Source: Gnetum montanum (Eukaryota > Streptophyta > Gnetopsida > Gnetales > Gnetaceae). Taken from it: 64,000 nucleotides of DNA. The stretch lies in the NCBI GenBank assembly GCA_015680685.1, contig MNCI01018932.1, forward strand, positions 803,834 to 867,833. The letters run 5' to 3'. The notes under the pieces were generated by a model. The model saw nothing but the letters and a program-made list of their open reading frames with translations, was not told where the DNA came from and did not search any database. This document shows positions 11,000-21,739 of the stretch, piece after piece (position 1 is the first letter of the stretch; every line of letters begins with the position of its first letter). The position numbers were made by a program, and so were the translations under genes.

Positions 11000-12290
11000 A
11001 CAACACCATCCTCACTTATCTACTCAAGTAAGAGTTGCCACAAGGGCTAGACAATAGAAAGAAATAATAGTTTCTTCATTGGGTCAAATATTTCATGGAG
11101 ATTAATGAAGACCTTTACAAGGTTTGTCTCAATGGCCTAGTACATTGGTGTGTCCCTGATATAGATCAATTGTGCATTCTTTAGGATGCTCATGAAGGTC
11201 CTTGTAGGGGCCATTATGCTAGGAGATGCACAACCATAAAAATCCTCATGGGAGGGTATTATTGGCCAACAATCTTTAGGGATGCACACCAATTTTTCTA
11301 CACTTGTGATCATTGCTAGAGGGATGATGAAATGACAACTTGAATGGAATGGCCACAATAGTTGATACAACCTTTTGAGCCATTCGATGTTTGGGGCATT
11401 GAATTTATGGTTCTCACTGCACCTTTATCAAATAAAAAGGCATATATCATAGTTGCAGTTGACTATTGTACCAAGTGGGTAGAAACAGTAGTTTTCATTG
11501 ACTGTACATCCATCACTGCTACTTGGTTTGTACAAAAACACATTATAAATAGGTTTGGTGTACCTCATGTGTTAATTTCTGATAATGGAACTCATTTTAA
11601 AGGTTCCAATTTTTGAAAAATAATGCAATGCTTAGGGGTTCAACATAAACTCACAACACCATATCACCCCCAAGGAAATGGTTAAGCTGAGGTCACTAAT
11701 TGGGAGATTACAAAAATCTTAATGTGTACCATTAGAAAATACCAAAGGGACTGGAGAACTAAATTAAATGATGCCCTTTGGGCGTATCACTCCACATGGA
11801 AGCTTTTCATAGGTTATTCTCCCTATGAGCTTATGTATGGAAAACTACCAACATTGCCCATCCAATCCAAGCTCCATACACTCTCTATAGCCTATGACCT
11901 TGATGTAGATCTAAGTCTAGCATAGAAAGAATGATTAATGGGTCTTAACTTACTAGAAAAAAATCAGTTAATGGCCCTATAATCCAACAAAATGCATAAT
12001 GCATTCAACAAGAAATGCTATGACCTCCAAATAAGAAAAGTCAAGTTTCAACTAGAAGACAAGGTTCTTTATTGGAATCCTACACATGTATCCCAACAAA
12101 CCAAATTTCAAACATTGTGAGATGGACCTTACATCATTGATGAGAATTTTTTATTTGGGGCCATGATTATCTACAAACTTGATAGCCTAAATAAAAACCA
12201 ACTAGTTAACATTCAACAAATAAAAGCAAGCCAACCAACACAACAAACACCTCATTAGATAGACAACCACACTCAATTTTTTGGATCTCT
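11000..12290 (+). pseudogene. Integrase of element C
   Basis: Inserts the DNA copy into the genome. The zinc-binding part is seen near 11,185-11,330 (HEGPCRGHYARR, then FFYTCDHC). The catalytic core follows: WGIEFMVL (Glu in place of the first catalytic Asp), DYCTKWVE, ISDNGTHFKG (second Asp kept, about 11,575) and AEVTNWEITK (Glu kept, about 11,690). From 11,722 the frame holds DALWAYHSTWK and PYELMYGKLPTLP, typical of gypsy integrases. The C-terminal part with FQLEDKVLYWNP ends about 12,290. Several stops interrupt it, among them one at 11,617 after GSNF. Confidence 0.8.
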
Positions 12291-12294
12291 CCCT

Positions 12295-14340
12295 TCCAAC
12301 TTAGTTGTGGGGGAGATGGCCACCCAAAGTAACACCTTAGATGGCTCCTTAGTTTTTGACCTTTTTTTTTTACACATTTTTGGTTTTACAACTTTTTGTT
12401 TTCATCTTCTTTCTTTTACATTTTTTGTTTTACATATTTGTATTTTAAAGGTTATTGGTTTTCCTTAGTTTTTGTTTTACACCAATGTTAATATATTCAA
12501 TATTTATTATCTACATTTTTACTTTCTTTTATGATTATGTTTCTTGTGTTTGATGTGTTTCTCTACTCTTTTTGCTAATAAGGTGGTAGGTACAATGGTA
12601 ATACACTACTCGATGGTGATATGCTTAATTTGTAATTTGATTGTTGATGCTTGGTTTTTAACTTTGAATGTCGTTAATGATGACTAGGACATGGTTTATT
12701 TTCATGTAATAGGAAGTGAGTCCACATCATCCACTCATTCACATACTCTATAATTTTTCTTTTTTTGGAAGCATGTAGTCTCTTCTTCATTAATGCAACT
12801 TTAATAAATTGGTGACTTTCATAGTTTCTAGAATCGGGAAGAAATAAAAGGTTTGGATAGGGTTTGGCCTCAAAGAGATGGAGTATTCTTTCTATTTTTC
12901 TATTTTCCTATGTGTAGGAGTATTCTTATAAGCTTCTCACCATTCCATGTCATTTCACAATAGGAATTCCAATAAGTTCTTGCATGGTGTGGTTCTCATC
13001 ACAAAAAAAGAAAAAAAAACATAGAGAAAGAAAGATGAGGATTCAAAGCATGCCCCTTGGACCAAATAAATGCAAAAAATGCATGGTTCTTTGCATGGTG
13101 TGATTCCCATTCAAAAAAAAAAACACATAGGAATTCAAAGCACATCCCTTAGACCAAATAAAAAGGCATAAAAGCATTGGTTATGAGAATTGTCTTGTCT
13201 CCTTTGATTAAGGCCCTTTATAACTTCCTAGCTTCACTCCAATTTGGAATAGTGGTTATTTTGTGGAAGCATTCTTGTGTCTCAGGGGATGGACTTGCCT
13301 TAGAATGTCGATGCGAAGTCACTAAAAGTGGTTGGTTTTGATCTAGTCTAAGGAAGGATCGTACCAAGTCAATTAATCACAAACTCCACAAGGGATTGCA
13401 TGTGACCAAAATTAGGAACTCCATTTCACTCTCTCTATCATCTATCTATGCTTTTCATGCCTCACCTCACTACTAGTTTCATGTTTTGATTCAATGTTTT
13501 GGTTTGATGTGTTGGGTTTCTCAATCAGTTACTTTTGGCTTTTTGTACTTAACTTTTTGTAACCATTGATAATCCATGGTGCCCATGGGCTCCTTGGTTT
13601 GAAGATATGCAAGGGCATAAAAGGCCTATTCCTGCTTTGGGGAGGAACCACTTTCATATCTTTTGGTTTGGTTAAGTTAAGTTCTTTACCCTTAGACATT
13701 GTTACAATCAAATTCTTTTTATTTACCCTATCCATGTTATCCAATTGTATGCACCTTCACAACTATTTGTAATGAACTCCTTTTTATTGTTGTGAGTACC
13801 CTCTATTTAGTACTCCTCGTGTCAAGCCTTTTTTAAATTATATGAATCACTTCTCTTGTTTAACCCATTTATCAGTCTTTCCACTAACAATATCAAGCAA
13901 TCAATCTATCACAATCATAACTTGGTTAGATAAAATCACCGATGAGAAAAGGCATTCATCCATTATCTATTGTACTATATATACTAATCCTTGGTTTTCT
14001 TGTGACTATAGTGGGAAGCGTGGACTAGAAGTGGAACTGTCATCACCAAGGAGGATGCAACCATATCACTCATAAGAGGTTGTCCATGATCATTGGATCT
14101 CTTCTACCTATCCTTCATTCTTCTATTTCCAAGAGAGGTTGGATGTCCTTTGAATCCATTCGTGTTCTTTCCTATTATCATGAACATCAATTTTGTACAC
14201 AATTGTAATACTCGAGCACTTTTGTATTTGTATGTTTTCTCTATGTCATTCTACATATTAGTCAAATAAATCCACACCCCCTAATATATTTTGTAAAGGA
14301 CTTGTTCTTCTTCTTGTACTCGAGGATGAGTTTTCATTCA
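12295..14340 (+). other. Noncoding 3' tail of element C
   Basis: Two kilobases between integrase and the polypurine tract. The first part (12,360-12,560) is T-rich with many TTTTAC and GTTTT repeats. The rest has no coding frame I can support. Parts recur in inverse orientation in element D (around 13,230-13,340 against 52,265-52,370). In D and F the corresponding interval is followed by an extra ORF that is absent here. Confidence 0.6.
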
Positions 14341-14352
14341 GTCATGGGGGTA
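14341..14352 (+). promoter_or_regulatory. Polypurine tract of element C
   Basis: GTCATGGGGGTA directly before the 3' LTR; the identical 12 bases precede the 3' LTR of element F on the minus strand (26,675-26,686). It would prime plus-strand DNA synthesis. Confidence 0.75.
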
Positions 14353-15236
14353 TGACATATCATGTTTTTCAATACTCTAATATCGGGGTGGCTATGATAT
14401 CAAGTACATGATATCAGGTATGTAGTATCATGGCCCAAGATGTGATATCATACATTTGATATTATAGGATTACTCACAAGTTTATAAATACAGTGCCCAG
14501 GCACACAATTGGGAGTAAGTTTTTGGTAGTCAAGTAGCGAAACTCTTGTATTTTGTTTATTTGAAGTTAGAATATTTTCCAAGTGCCTGTAGTAGGAGGT
14601 CTAAGTGTGAACAGATCTTTATTCAAGCATTGATGTACCTGAGCACACCATTGTGTTGGCAATAAAGATGAACTCTTTGATCCATTCCTTGAACCACTTG
14701 AGATTTTCTTTCCTATGCATTTACATATTCTTATTTGATGCAATTTACATTAATGTTATTTATGTAGTAATTAATTTTGATCAATTAAGAAAATCATTAA
14801 ATTACATAAGCATAACCCCTTTGAGCATACATGTGACACTTGGTAGCTCAGAAACGACTAGCATTTTATAGCCTAGTGGTGTTTGCACAACGTTAGGATG
14901 TGTTCGGGAAGTGGGAATGATTACTTATGTTAGTCTAGATTAGACTATAGTTCCTTAGCAATTAATTACTCTTATCTTTAATCAATGTTACTTTTATTCT
15001 TGTTCTAGGTGAGTAATTCTATAAAAACACAAAATAATAAAAATATTATGCCTTAGTCACACTTAACCATATAATTACATTCCACAAGTGGGACTAGGAA
15101 GACAATGAATGAACAACATGCATACATTGTTTAGCTCTAGTATACTTAGTAATTATAATTTGCAGAATTCAACTGGATTGCATGTGAACACTTGTGATTT
15201 GTATGGTTAGGCATAGGGGTACCTGGCCACTCATCA
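14353..15236 (+). repeat. 3' LTR of element C
   Basis: 884 bases, starting TGACATATC and ending CACTCATCA, partner of 5,112-5,992. GATATC-type motifs lie at 14,395-14,464 and TATAAATA at 14,483-14,490. Confidence 0.88.
14395..14490 (+). promoter_or_regulatory. GATATC-type motif cluster and TATA box, element C 3' LTR
   Basis: Five GATATC-like hexamers (including ATGATATCAGG and GTGATATCATAC) then TATAAATA at 14,483-14,490. Confidence 0.6.
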
Positions 15237-15241
15237 GTTAT
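15237..15241. repeat. Target-site duplication of element C, right copy
   Basis: gttat, against attat at 5,107-5,111. Confidence 0.7.
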
Positions 15242-16225
15242 GGAACTCCATGGATAGTAGATTTCAAACTATCCTAAAAATTACTAAAGAGTCCAAAGAA
15301 CAAGGTAGTGATCATGAGCACAAGAGGCATAAGGAAGTTGAATGTGCCAATCAAAGAGGTAAGGGAAAGATTGTTGCAATAGAGGAAGTTGCAAGAAGTG
15401 AATCAAATGATGATGGTGGATGTGACATCAATCATTATGAACATCCTAAGGGATGTTATCCTATTATGTTGCACTTACAAAAATCTGGAATATATGGTTG
15501 AAATCCATACTTAGCACAAAGGCAAACACCCAAAAGATTACCTTATCCTCAAGGCAATTCTAGGTAGTTCCACCAACAACAACAATATTACCTAAGTGGA
15601 ACTTCACTGCAATCATATGAGTAGTATCAACTATGGTAGCATCCATAGTCATGGGCACTAACACTGCCAAGGTAGCAATCCCCTTATAGACAACCTAATC
15701 CATATTGGTACTATGTTTAGCAACCCCTATCTTCACGTGACTCTTCTAGTCACATTTCTACTTTCCATTCTCACTACCACCCTTCTAATTATTATTGAAC
15801 TCATTCTCCACATACAAGAAGGAATACCACCTTTTAGCCTTATCCTCCTCCTATTCCTACACATCTTCCTCCTCCCTCAACACAACTGCCACCTACTCCA
15901 TCTATGTAAGGTGAACTTCTAGCTCAACCATAATAGTGCAATGTTACCAAAGCCATTAATCTACAACTAGTTCATCAACTAAGTGGTTTGGATACTTGAT
16001 CAAAGAAAAGAACTTACTTCCAATCTCATAGTCTACCTAAGCCCTCACATACACCTACAATTGGCAACCATGTTTCTCCATCTCCCTTTGTACCAAATTC
16101 TTTCAAGTTCCCTTCAAACCAAATACCACCTAGGATCCATATTGTTATGCTTACTCATGTCAAATTTGATTAGATCCATGCTAGAAACCTTCCTAGAAAA
16201 TTAGCAAATTTTGGGAGTCCTCTTA
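15237..16225 (+). pseudogene. Gag of element B, C-terminal part
   Basis: It begins in mid-domain with the counterpart of 'WDSIDNRFQ' of element C, here MDSRFQTILKITKESKEQ at 15,250, and stays open to 15,501. Past that stop the same frame continues through a Gln/Pro/Tyr/Ser-rich region to about 16,170. Nearly all stops in that stretch are TAG, with a few TGA and TAA, at positions where element C shows Gln or Arg. This is the direct continuation of 3,499-5,111 across element C. The segment leads without a gap into the protease. Confidence 0.75.
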
Positions 16226-16545
16226 TTTATTTGCAGATTACTGGGAATGAATGATGTAAAGATCTTCTTGATTCAGGTTCTAATGTCAACCTAATTTCTC
16301 ATGAGATGTATACTACATGGAACTTGCCACCTCTCAAGAAGAGAAATATCATATTAGAATTGGTAGACCAATCCATTACTTTTTCATTGAGACTAGTAGA
16401 AGACATTATGACCATTGTTTGTGGGTGGTCTTATCTTGTTGATTTCCTAGTAATCAAGGTGAAGAACTACAAAGGGAACTTTCCCAATCATCATGGGAAG
16501 GACATGGCTAAGCAACATTAATGCAAAAAATAGCATCAAAGGTCT
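16226..16545 (+). pseudogene. Aspartic protease fragment of element B
   Basis: Residues CKDLLDSGSNVNLISHEMY contain an intact D-S-G active-site triplet, better kept than in element C. Downstream the open frame 16,306-16,521 carries NLPPLKKRNIILELVDQ and DFLVIKVKNYKGNFP, matching C residue by residue. The similarity ends near 16,545, after which an unrelated LTR begins, so the C-terminal end, RT and integrase are missing. Confidence 0.75.
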
Positions 16546-17263
16546 TTTACACTTAGCAATAGAGTGAATGCCTCCAATGTGATATTGAATAGTTGAAAAT
16601 AATTTTATTTGAGTGGATTGTACTTGGGCACAATTCATGAATCGTAATAAAGATCAAGATTATTTTCCATCATTGCAGCATTCAATTAGTTTCTTTGTTT
16701 TACTTAACTAATTTCTTTACTTAGTTTAATTGTAATTTCTTTAATATGCTTACTTTATTATAGTTGTTTACATTTCTAAAATACTTTACTTTTCACATTT
16801 ACTAGTAAGGTGGAAGGAGTACAATTGGTTTCAAGCCTATAGGTGTAATCATTTGGTAATCCTAGTAGTGTTATTGCTTGGTTTTTCTAATAGCATAATA
16901 CATGGTAATCCAGTAACAGTTACATGAGCCCAAGACTTGTATGGCAAGCCAAGAACAATTGCTCATCATCATAGGATAGAGTAGATTTGCATTTCTATTA
17001 TCACTTAAACTTAGAATTAATTCTCATTTTCAATATGTTTGCACTTAGAAGTAACATCAACCAACAACATCTAGATATCATATGCCTCACTTAGAGTTAA
17101 ACCATACACTTTCACTTCACTAACTCAAAGTGGGAAGACAATGATCATGAATCGATTATCAACTTCTAGCATCTTACATTGTCCATCCATGAATTATGAG
17201 CTAGTTGTGCATGTGTGCTCATGACTTGTATAGTAGAGTGTTGGAATACCCTACCGCTCATCA
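16546..17263 (+). repeat. Diverged LTR remnant of an Athila-like relative
   Basis: It shows the LTR landmarks of this group in order: a TGTACTTGGGCACAA block with ATAAAGATCAAGA near 16,650, TGGTAATCCAGTAACAG near 16,905, GTGGGAAGACAATG near 17,140, and the end block CTTGTATAGTAG...GCTCATCA closing at 17,263. It is too different from the LTR of element B to be its partner. U3 is missing. No primer site follows. Confidence 0.5.
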
Positions 17264-18640
17264 CTAGTCATTGAGCCTTCTTATCTATAATTGTTGGATG
17301 GACTTTGAGTTATTTGATACTCATGATACCTACTTTACTCTCAACAATTGGGAAGTATATGAACAAAGATTGATGTTTTAAGAATATTGCTTCTTTTAAA
17401 CTAAAAAGAGTATAGAGAGTATGCCTTATTAGTGGTTCGAAGGTTGCTTCCCTTTTAGAATGGAAGTAAAAGAAATATGAAGATTACATCACAAAAATAT
17501 GTAGGCTATTGGGGCTTTAGCCATTAGCTTTGACATTACCCCTACTATATGGATAATGGGGTATAGGGTTAGATACATGTGGGAGAGGGGTGTCTCTTAG
17601 CTCTCTTGATGTGAGTGCTAGTGCTCTCTATAATCTTTTGTGTATATGTATGTATTGAGATGTAGCCCATTTTTAGTCCATTCTAGAATATTTGAAAACT
17701 TTAAAACTCAAAGGTCATGTGGGGTAGTACTTCTATAGAGTAGTATTATTACATTCGAGTACTTTTTCCCCTCTCTCCCCTCAACCTTAGTTCTAGTAGG
17801 TAATGTTAAGTTATGGGCAAATGGTGAAACATAACAGTAACTACGATGTGTACCTTATGAGAGATTTAAACTCATGAGCTAACAAAAGAATATCCTTTTC
17901 CCATTTGTTAAGTGAAACTACTCTAATTTTATTTTACAATGAGGTTTTAACCTATTGGTAAGGCTCTTAATTTGGTAACTTTAAGTTATGGCTTAAATTC
18001 TAGGGAGCAATAATAAGTTTTAAAGTTTTAATTTGATTACATATCTTAAAGGTAAATATTATTTAAAAAATATTGTAGGTCCCATGTCCCCTACTCTAAC
18101 CAATTCCAAAAGGCTAAAAATAGGAACTAATTCTTTCTTCTTCTTTTTTATTTTTTTATTTTTTTTGCGCTTAAATCCAATGAGTTTTTCCACAAAAAAT
18201 TTAACAAAATAATCATTATATTATGTCAATTTTCATGAAAGCTTCATAAATGAAACTTTTAAACCTAAGCTTGAATACCCTTGTCTCTTTCTTAACTTCA
18301 AAGCACACTAATGAAAGCATGACTTCAAATAAGAAAAAAGTTGATCCAATTTAATTTTATGTCAGCTTAGGATGGATTTGGCCAACCAATATCAAAACTT
18401 AAGTGAAAAGGAAAAAGATACACATAAATTCAGTTGTAGGAAAAGTTTTTTGTTGAAAGGGGTTAAAATATTAACATAGTTTGCATAGTTCTTGTAATGG
18501 ATCACATTTACCTTCTTGTATCACTGAACTAGTAGGATCATGCTACAGCCCAGAGTTTCCTAATTTAAGTTTTTTTCAAATAGCCTGGATAAAATTGCAA
18601 AATAAAATTTATTATCTAAAAGACTAATTTTAAAACGTCT
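17264..18640. other. Unassigned AT-rich sequence
   Basis: I see no LTR, primer site, conserved motif or convincing frame. It may hold very old repeats. A short open stretch near 17,298 (DFELFDTHDTYFTL) has no recognised match. Confidence 0.4.
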
Positions 18641-18663
18641 TTTTAATGGTACCTTTCCCATAC

Positions 18664-18670
18664 TATAAAA
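18664..18670 (+). promoter_or_regulatory. Possible TATA box in the island
   Basis: TATAAAA followed by about 150 bases of fairly balanced composition and a short ORF at 18,818. A good match in sequence, but with no independent support. Confidence 0.3.
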
Positions 18671-18817
18671 GCAACCTGCACCAGCCCATTCCTTCCAGGA
18701 TTCAACCAAATCTGCACTGCACGCAGACAGAGAGAGTTACTGTGGCTTGGCATCAAAATTCGGTAAAAGCTACCCCTACTTGTGTGCAGAAACTTGTATT
18801 CATCAAGCTAATCATAC

Positions 18818-18931
18818 ATGGAATCATCAAAGAACAGAATCCAAGCCATGATCAGAGCACCAAGGTTCAACAATCATTGCCACAAACTGGAACAACAACA
18901 ACAATGGAGGCAACTGCAACAGGAATGCTAA
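18818..18931 (+). CDS. Possible 37-residue small ORF
   Basis: ATG at 18,818 to TAA at 18,929-18,931; the product starts MESSKNRIQAMIRAPRF and ends in a Gln-rich stretch. It lies about 150 bases downstream of the TATA-like box at 18,664, in sequence with less decay than the surroundings. A longer overlapping frame (18,646-18,942) begins upstream of that box, so its start is unlikely to be used. I recognise no family. It may be an exon, a small peptide gene or chance. Confidence 0.2.
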   Translation: MESSKNRIQAMIRAPRFNNHCHKLEQQQQWRQLQQEC

Positions 18932-19591
18932 CAAGAAATTGAAGTACATAGTTTTGGAGTATGATTTCTCATACCTGATATATTCTTTCAGTTTGCCCAT
19001 CTATTTAGACATTATAAGTAGAACTTGAATTTAATTTAATGCCTATATCTTCTTGCTAAACTTGCCAAAATGCAGAGGTAAATTTGATATATTAACATGA
19101 TATTATATTAATGGAAACCCCATGAAATCTTAAATTTTTTTAGTAAAAAACATCTGTAAAAGAACGGCTACGATGCAGAATAAGGTAAATCCGGTTTTAG
19201 TTTTAAAATTCTGTACATAAAATTAAGTAGATATGTCAAAAATTCGATTGAATTCACATAGTTATCCTTGTACAAATTGTCCATTTTGAAAGTAAAGCCG
19301 AAACACATGAATTTTTACCAACGCATAAAGAATTCTAACAAAGGTCAAAGACTAATCAATCTATCTCATAATAGCATCCCAAGAACTAAAATAAACAAAA
19401 CATTTCATCGTTCCATGACCTGAACAAAAACCTGAAGCACCTAATACCGATGGCCCTGATTCTGGTAAAGCCCTGCTGCGTTGATGAAGCCCGGCATGAA
19501 TCGGAGAGAGATTAATATCTGAATCTTGATTTATAGCTGAATCTTGATTTTATAGCTGAATCCTGATTACGATGGCCTATCCAACCTTGAT

Positions 19592-19810
19592 TTAATCTTC
19601 CATTGTTATGTTCCTACCCCATGCAACCTTCACATAAACGTTCCCCACCATCAAACCGCTGTTATTTGCAATGGTGGCACCTGCGGATTGTGGGCGATCA
19701 AATGCAACCAAAGCGTAGGGAGAAATGGCGGAAATAAAAACGGAAGATGAAACGGTAGATGAAAGAAATTCGGAAGCACAAAAAACGGTATATGATAGAG
19801 CTTTGGAAGC
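19592..19810 (-). pseudogene. Open frame resembling the C-terminal half of an RNA-recognition motif
   Basis: The minus-strand frame is open from just after TGA (19,811-19,813) to TAA at 19,592-19,594, 72 residues, with no ATG at its start. Its second half reads YALVAFDRPQSAG, then GLMVGNVYVKVAWGR, then NITMED and stop. The spacing of an aromatic/aliphatic strand, a helix and a strand ending in a basic residue resembles beta3-alpha2-beta4 of RRM domains. There is no full RNP1 signature. If real, the first half should lie in an upstream exon, and none is visible. A TATA-like TATAAAAG lies upstream on this strand. Could equally be a gene fragment. Confidence 0.3.
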
Positions 19811-19823
19811 TCAAGAACGGTAG
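19725..19823 (+). CDS. Possible 32-residue acidic ORF
   Basis: ATGGCGGAAAT at 19,725 has a fair plant start context (G at +4). The product starts MAEIKTEDETVDERNSEAQK and ends at TAG 19,821-19,823. It overlaps the RRM-like frame on the other strand, so at most one is real. No family recognised. Confidence 0.15.
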   Translation: MAEIKTEDETVDERNSEAQKTVYDRALEAQER

Positions 19824-20134
19824 ATTATGACGAATTTCGATGTAAGTTACTTTGGCTATCCAAGAAATCGAATGGTGCCTGTTACTTTTATAGGGTCGGA
19901 TTCCTAACGGATAACAAAGTCGTTAAAAAAGTCTTTTCGAACCGGTTGTTTTATTTATTCAATAAATTTTCGATTTCAATATTCCGTGTGCCATGTTAGT
20001 GTTTTGACCCGCTAGCTAACCTTAAAAAAATAATACAGAAAATAAAATGGGAAGGTTAACTTTCATAGAGGTGAATTTACCTTGTTTCTGATTTTCAAAA
20101 AAATCTAGACTTTAAAAAATGAATAATAATATTT

Positions 20135-20229
20135 AAAAAGCCTAATGGTTTTGAAATGCTTCTTTAAGTTATATAATCAAAGAGAGTTTAAAAAAAAAGC
20201 CTAATGGTTTTGAAATGCTTCTTTAAGTT
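20135..20229. repeat. 36-base direct duplication
   Basis: Two identical copies, 20,135-20,170 and 20,194-20,229, beginning AAAAAGCCTAATGG, 59 bases apart start to start. Given the divergence around it, perfect identity means a recent local duplication or an assembly effect. Confidence 0.8.
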
Positions 20230-20617
20230 TTCATCATTACAATGAATTCTGAAAAATCTCTCATATGGGGTAGGAAAAAGATTGTGACTTGCCCTTATTT
20301 AGAAGCTCCTTTATGATTTTCAGTCTTAGTCAAGGATTACTTGTAAAAAAAGGGAGAAAACTTTTTTTAAACATAAAAGAATACATCAATCACATTTAAA
20401 GAATAAATAACAATAAAGATAAAAACCTTCCCATCTTTAAGCCAATAAAATAAAAAAGAAATTTATAATATAGAAAATAAATCAATTATTCAACTTTCAC
20501 TTGGAGGATTTTTTATTTGAAGTTGTAGCTGAAAAGCAACATTTTAAAGAAGTTGGTATTTATCTTTTGAAGATATGCCATAGTTATGCTCTTGCTACTA
20601 GAAAATATCTACACATC

Positions 20618-21502
20618 TAATGAGCAGTGAAGGTACCCTTACGTCCAACCATATGAATCACAAAGCATTCACGCACGATTCGGTCGAATTCCACGAACTC
20701 TATAGTTTTCTGATGCACTAGTTCTCTAGGAAGTGAACTAGGTGTTGAGAACATTCATTGTCTTCTCAACTACACTTGTGAACCTCAAGAGTATGGTTTA
20801 AGTGTAATTGAGGTAAAAAAATTTTATCATTTGATATTTTATTGTTTTAATACTTGAAATAAATAGGATAAGGAATAAAGTAATTTAATGTCGACTTTAA
20901 TCTAATTGACTAACTATTGTGTAACTAGTCCTAACGTACATATTTGGTCCCACTTTCCATTCACATCTTGAACACATATGACATTATTGGGTTACCAAGC
21001 ATTAAGCGTTGCTGGGATTACCAAACATATTGTGCATGCTTAAAGTAGTTGTACTTATGTGTTTACTTAATCGCTATTTAGCTTATCTTGCTTAAGTATT
21101 TATTTAGCTTAATTACTAAGAAACATGGAATAAATGACTAAAAGCATTAAATGTATTAATAAAATATTTAAACTATCAAGAATGTTCCAAGGTTTATCAA
21201 GAAACTCATTTTTATTGTTGCACACATTGTCATGCTCAGATACAATAGTGCTCGAATAAAGATTCATACACTCAATGACTTCTGCTGTAGGCACTCAAAA
21301 AAATATTTTAAATTTTAAATGGAAGAACTACAAGAGCTTTGCTACAACTATGATAGAATGATGTCTAAACACATTGGGTTGGCACATATTTATAGGCAAG
21401 AACAAACCCTACGTTGATTATGCAATGTTAACACATCAAATGATGTGTTGATGGGGCCTAGTCAATGAGGCCTCATCAATGTAACTAATCTACAACTCAT
21501 CA
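20618..21502 (-). repeat. 3' LTR of element D
   Basis: 885 bases. The left edge TAATGAGCAGTGAAGG matches TGATGAGTGGTGAAGG at 59,198, and the right edge is ACTCATCA. The body matches 59,198-59,700 (for instance the CACTAGTTCTCTA block at 20,716 and 59,297). TATAAATA on the minus strand at 21,387-21,394. Confidence 0.8.
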
Positions 21503-21739
21503 TATCCACACGATTGAATGAAAACTCGTCCTTGAGTTCTTTACAAAATTAGGAAGGTATGGGATTATTGACCAGCACATGACTCAACAAAATTGCATGA
21601 CAAAACTGAGTACCCAAGTGTACAGATTAACAAAATTACTAATTGTGGTGTTCACAACACAAAATTGAACATTAAATAAAAATTGGACAACATGTCCTTT
21701 GATGGTATGAAGGTAATTAAAACAATCACATGATCCTAG

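Larger units (their letters stand above)
5112..15236 (+). mobile_element. Element C: full-length Athila-like retrotransposon
   Basis: About 10.1 kb, complete in layout: 5' LTR 5,112-5,992, primer site 5,994-6,012, gag-pro about 6,150-9,200, RT and RNase H about 9,690-10,920, integrase about 11,000-12,290, noncoding tail, polypurine tract 14,341-14,352, 3' LTR 14,353-15,236. The tRNA-Asp-type primer site and the RT box FTDDF followed by the SFLGHSGYYRRF segment point to the Athila lineage, as in Athila's VFMDDF and SFLGHAGFYRRF. Coding parts carry many stops and shifts, so it is dead. Unlike D and F it shows no extra ORF after integrase. It is inserted in element B. Confidence 0.9.
2482..16545 (+). 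mobile_element. Element B: Athila-like retrotransposon, split by element C
   Basis: B has a 5' LTR (2,482-3,335), a tRNA-Asp-type primer site (3,337-3,355) and a gag that runs to 5,111, where element C is inserted. It resumes at 15,237 in the same part of gag and continues into the protease, losing similarity to element C near 16,545. Reverse transcriptase, integrase and a matching 3' LTR are absent: what follows (16,546-17,263) is an LTR of a more distant relative. B is therefore the older host of C and has also lost its 3' half by deletion or recombination. Confidence 0.8.
19150..20010. other. Stretch rich in CG dinucleotides
   Basis: I count roughly 33 CG dinucleotides in about 860 bases, while the retrotransposon regions have very few. 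Loss of CG marks long methylation in plant repeats, so this part was probably unmethylated, as promoters and first exons are. It includes the RRM-like frame and a minus-strand TATAAAAG near 19,885-19,895. Confidence 0.5.

Noticed and set aside
16546-17263. 3' LTR of element B
   Set aside because: The sequence is far more different from 2,482-3,335 than the paired LTRs of C or F are from each other, and the flanks (agcta before B, ctagt after) do not match.
18646-18942. 98-residue plus-strand frame taken as a complete gene
   Set aside because: Its start lies upstream of the TATA-like box at 18,664, and no family match is visible; only the shorter frame at 18,818 is kept, with low confidence.
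19592-19810. Assignment of the RRM-like frame to a named RNA-binding protein or RNA-dependent RNA polymerase
   Set aside because: Only about 40 residues are informative, and no RNP1 signature or N-terminal half is present, so a gene name would be a guess.
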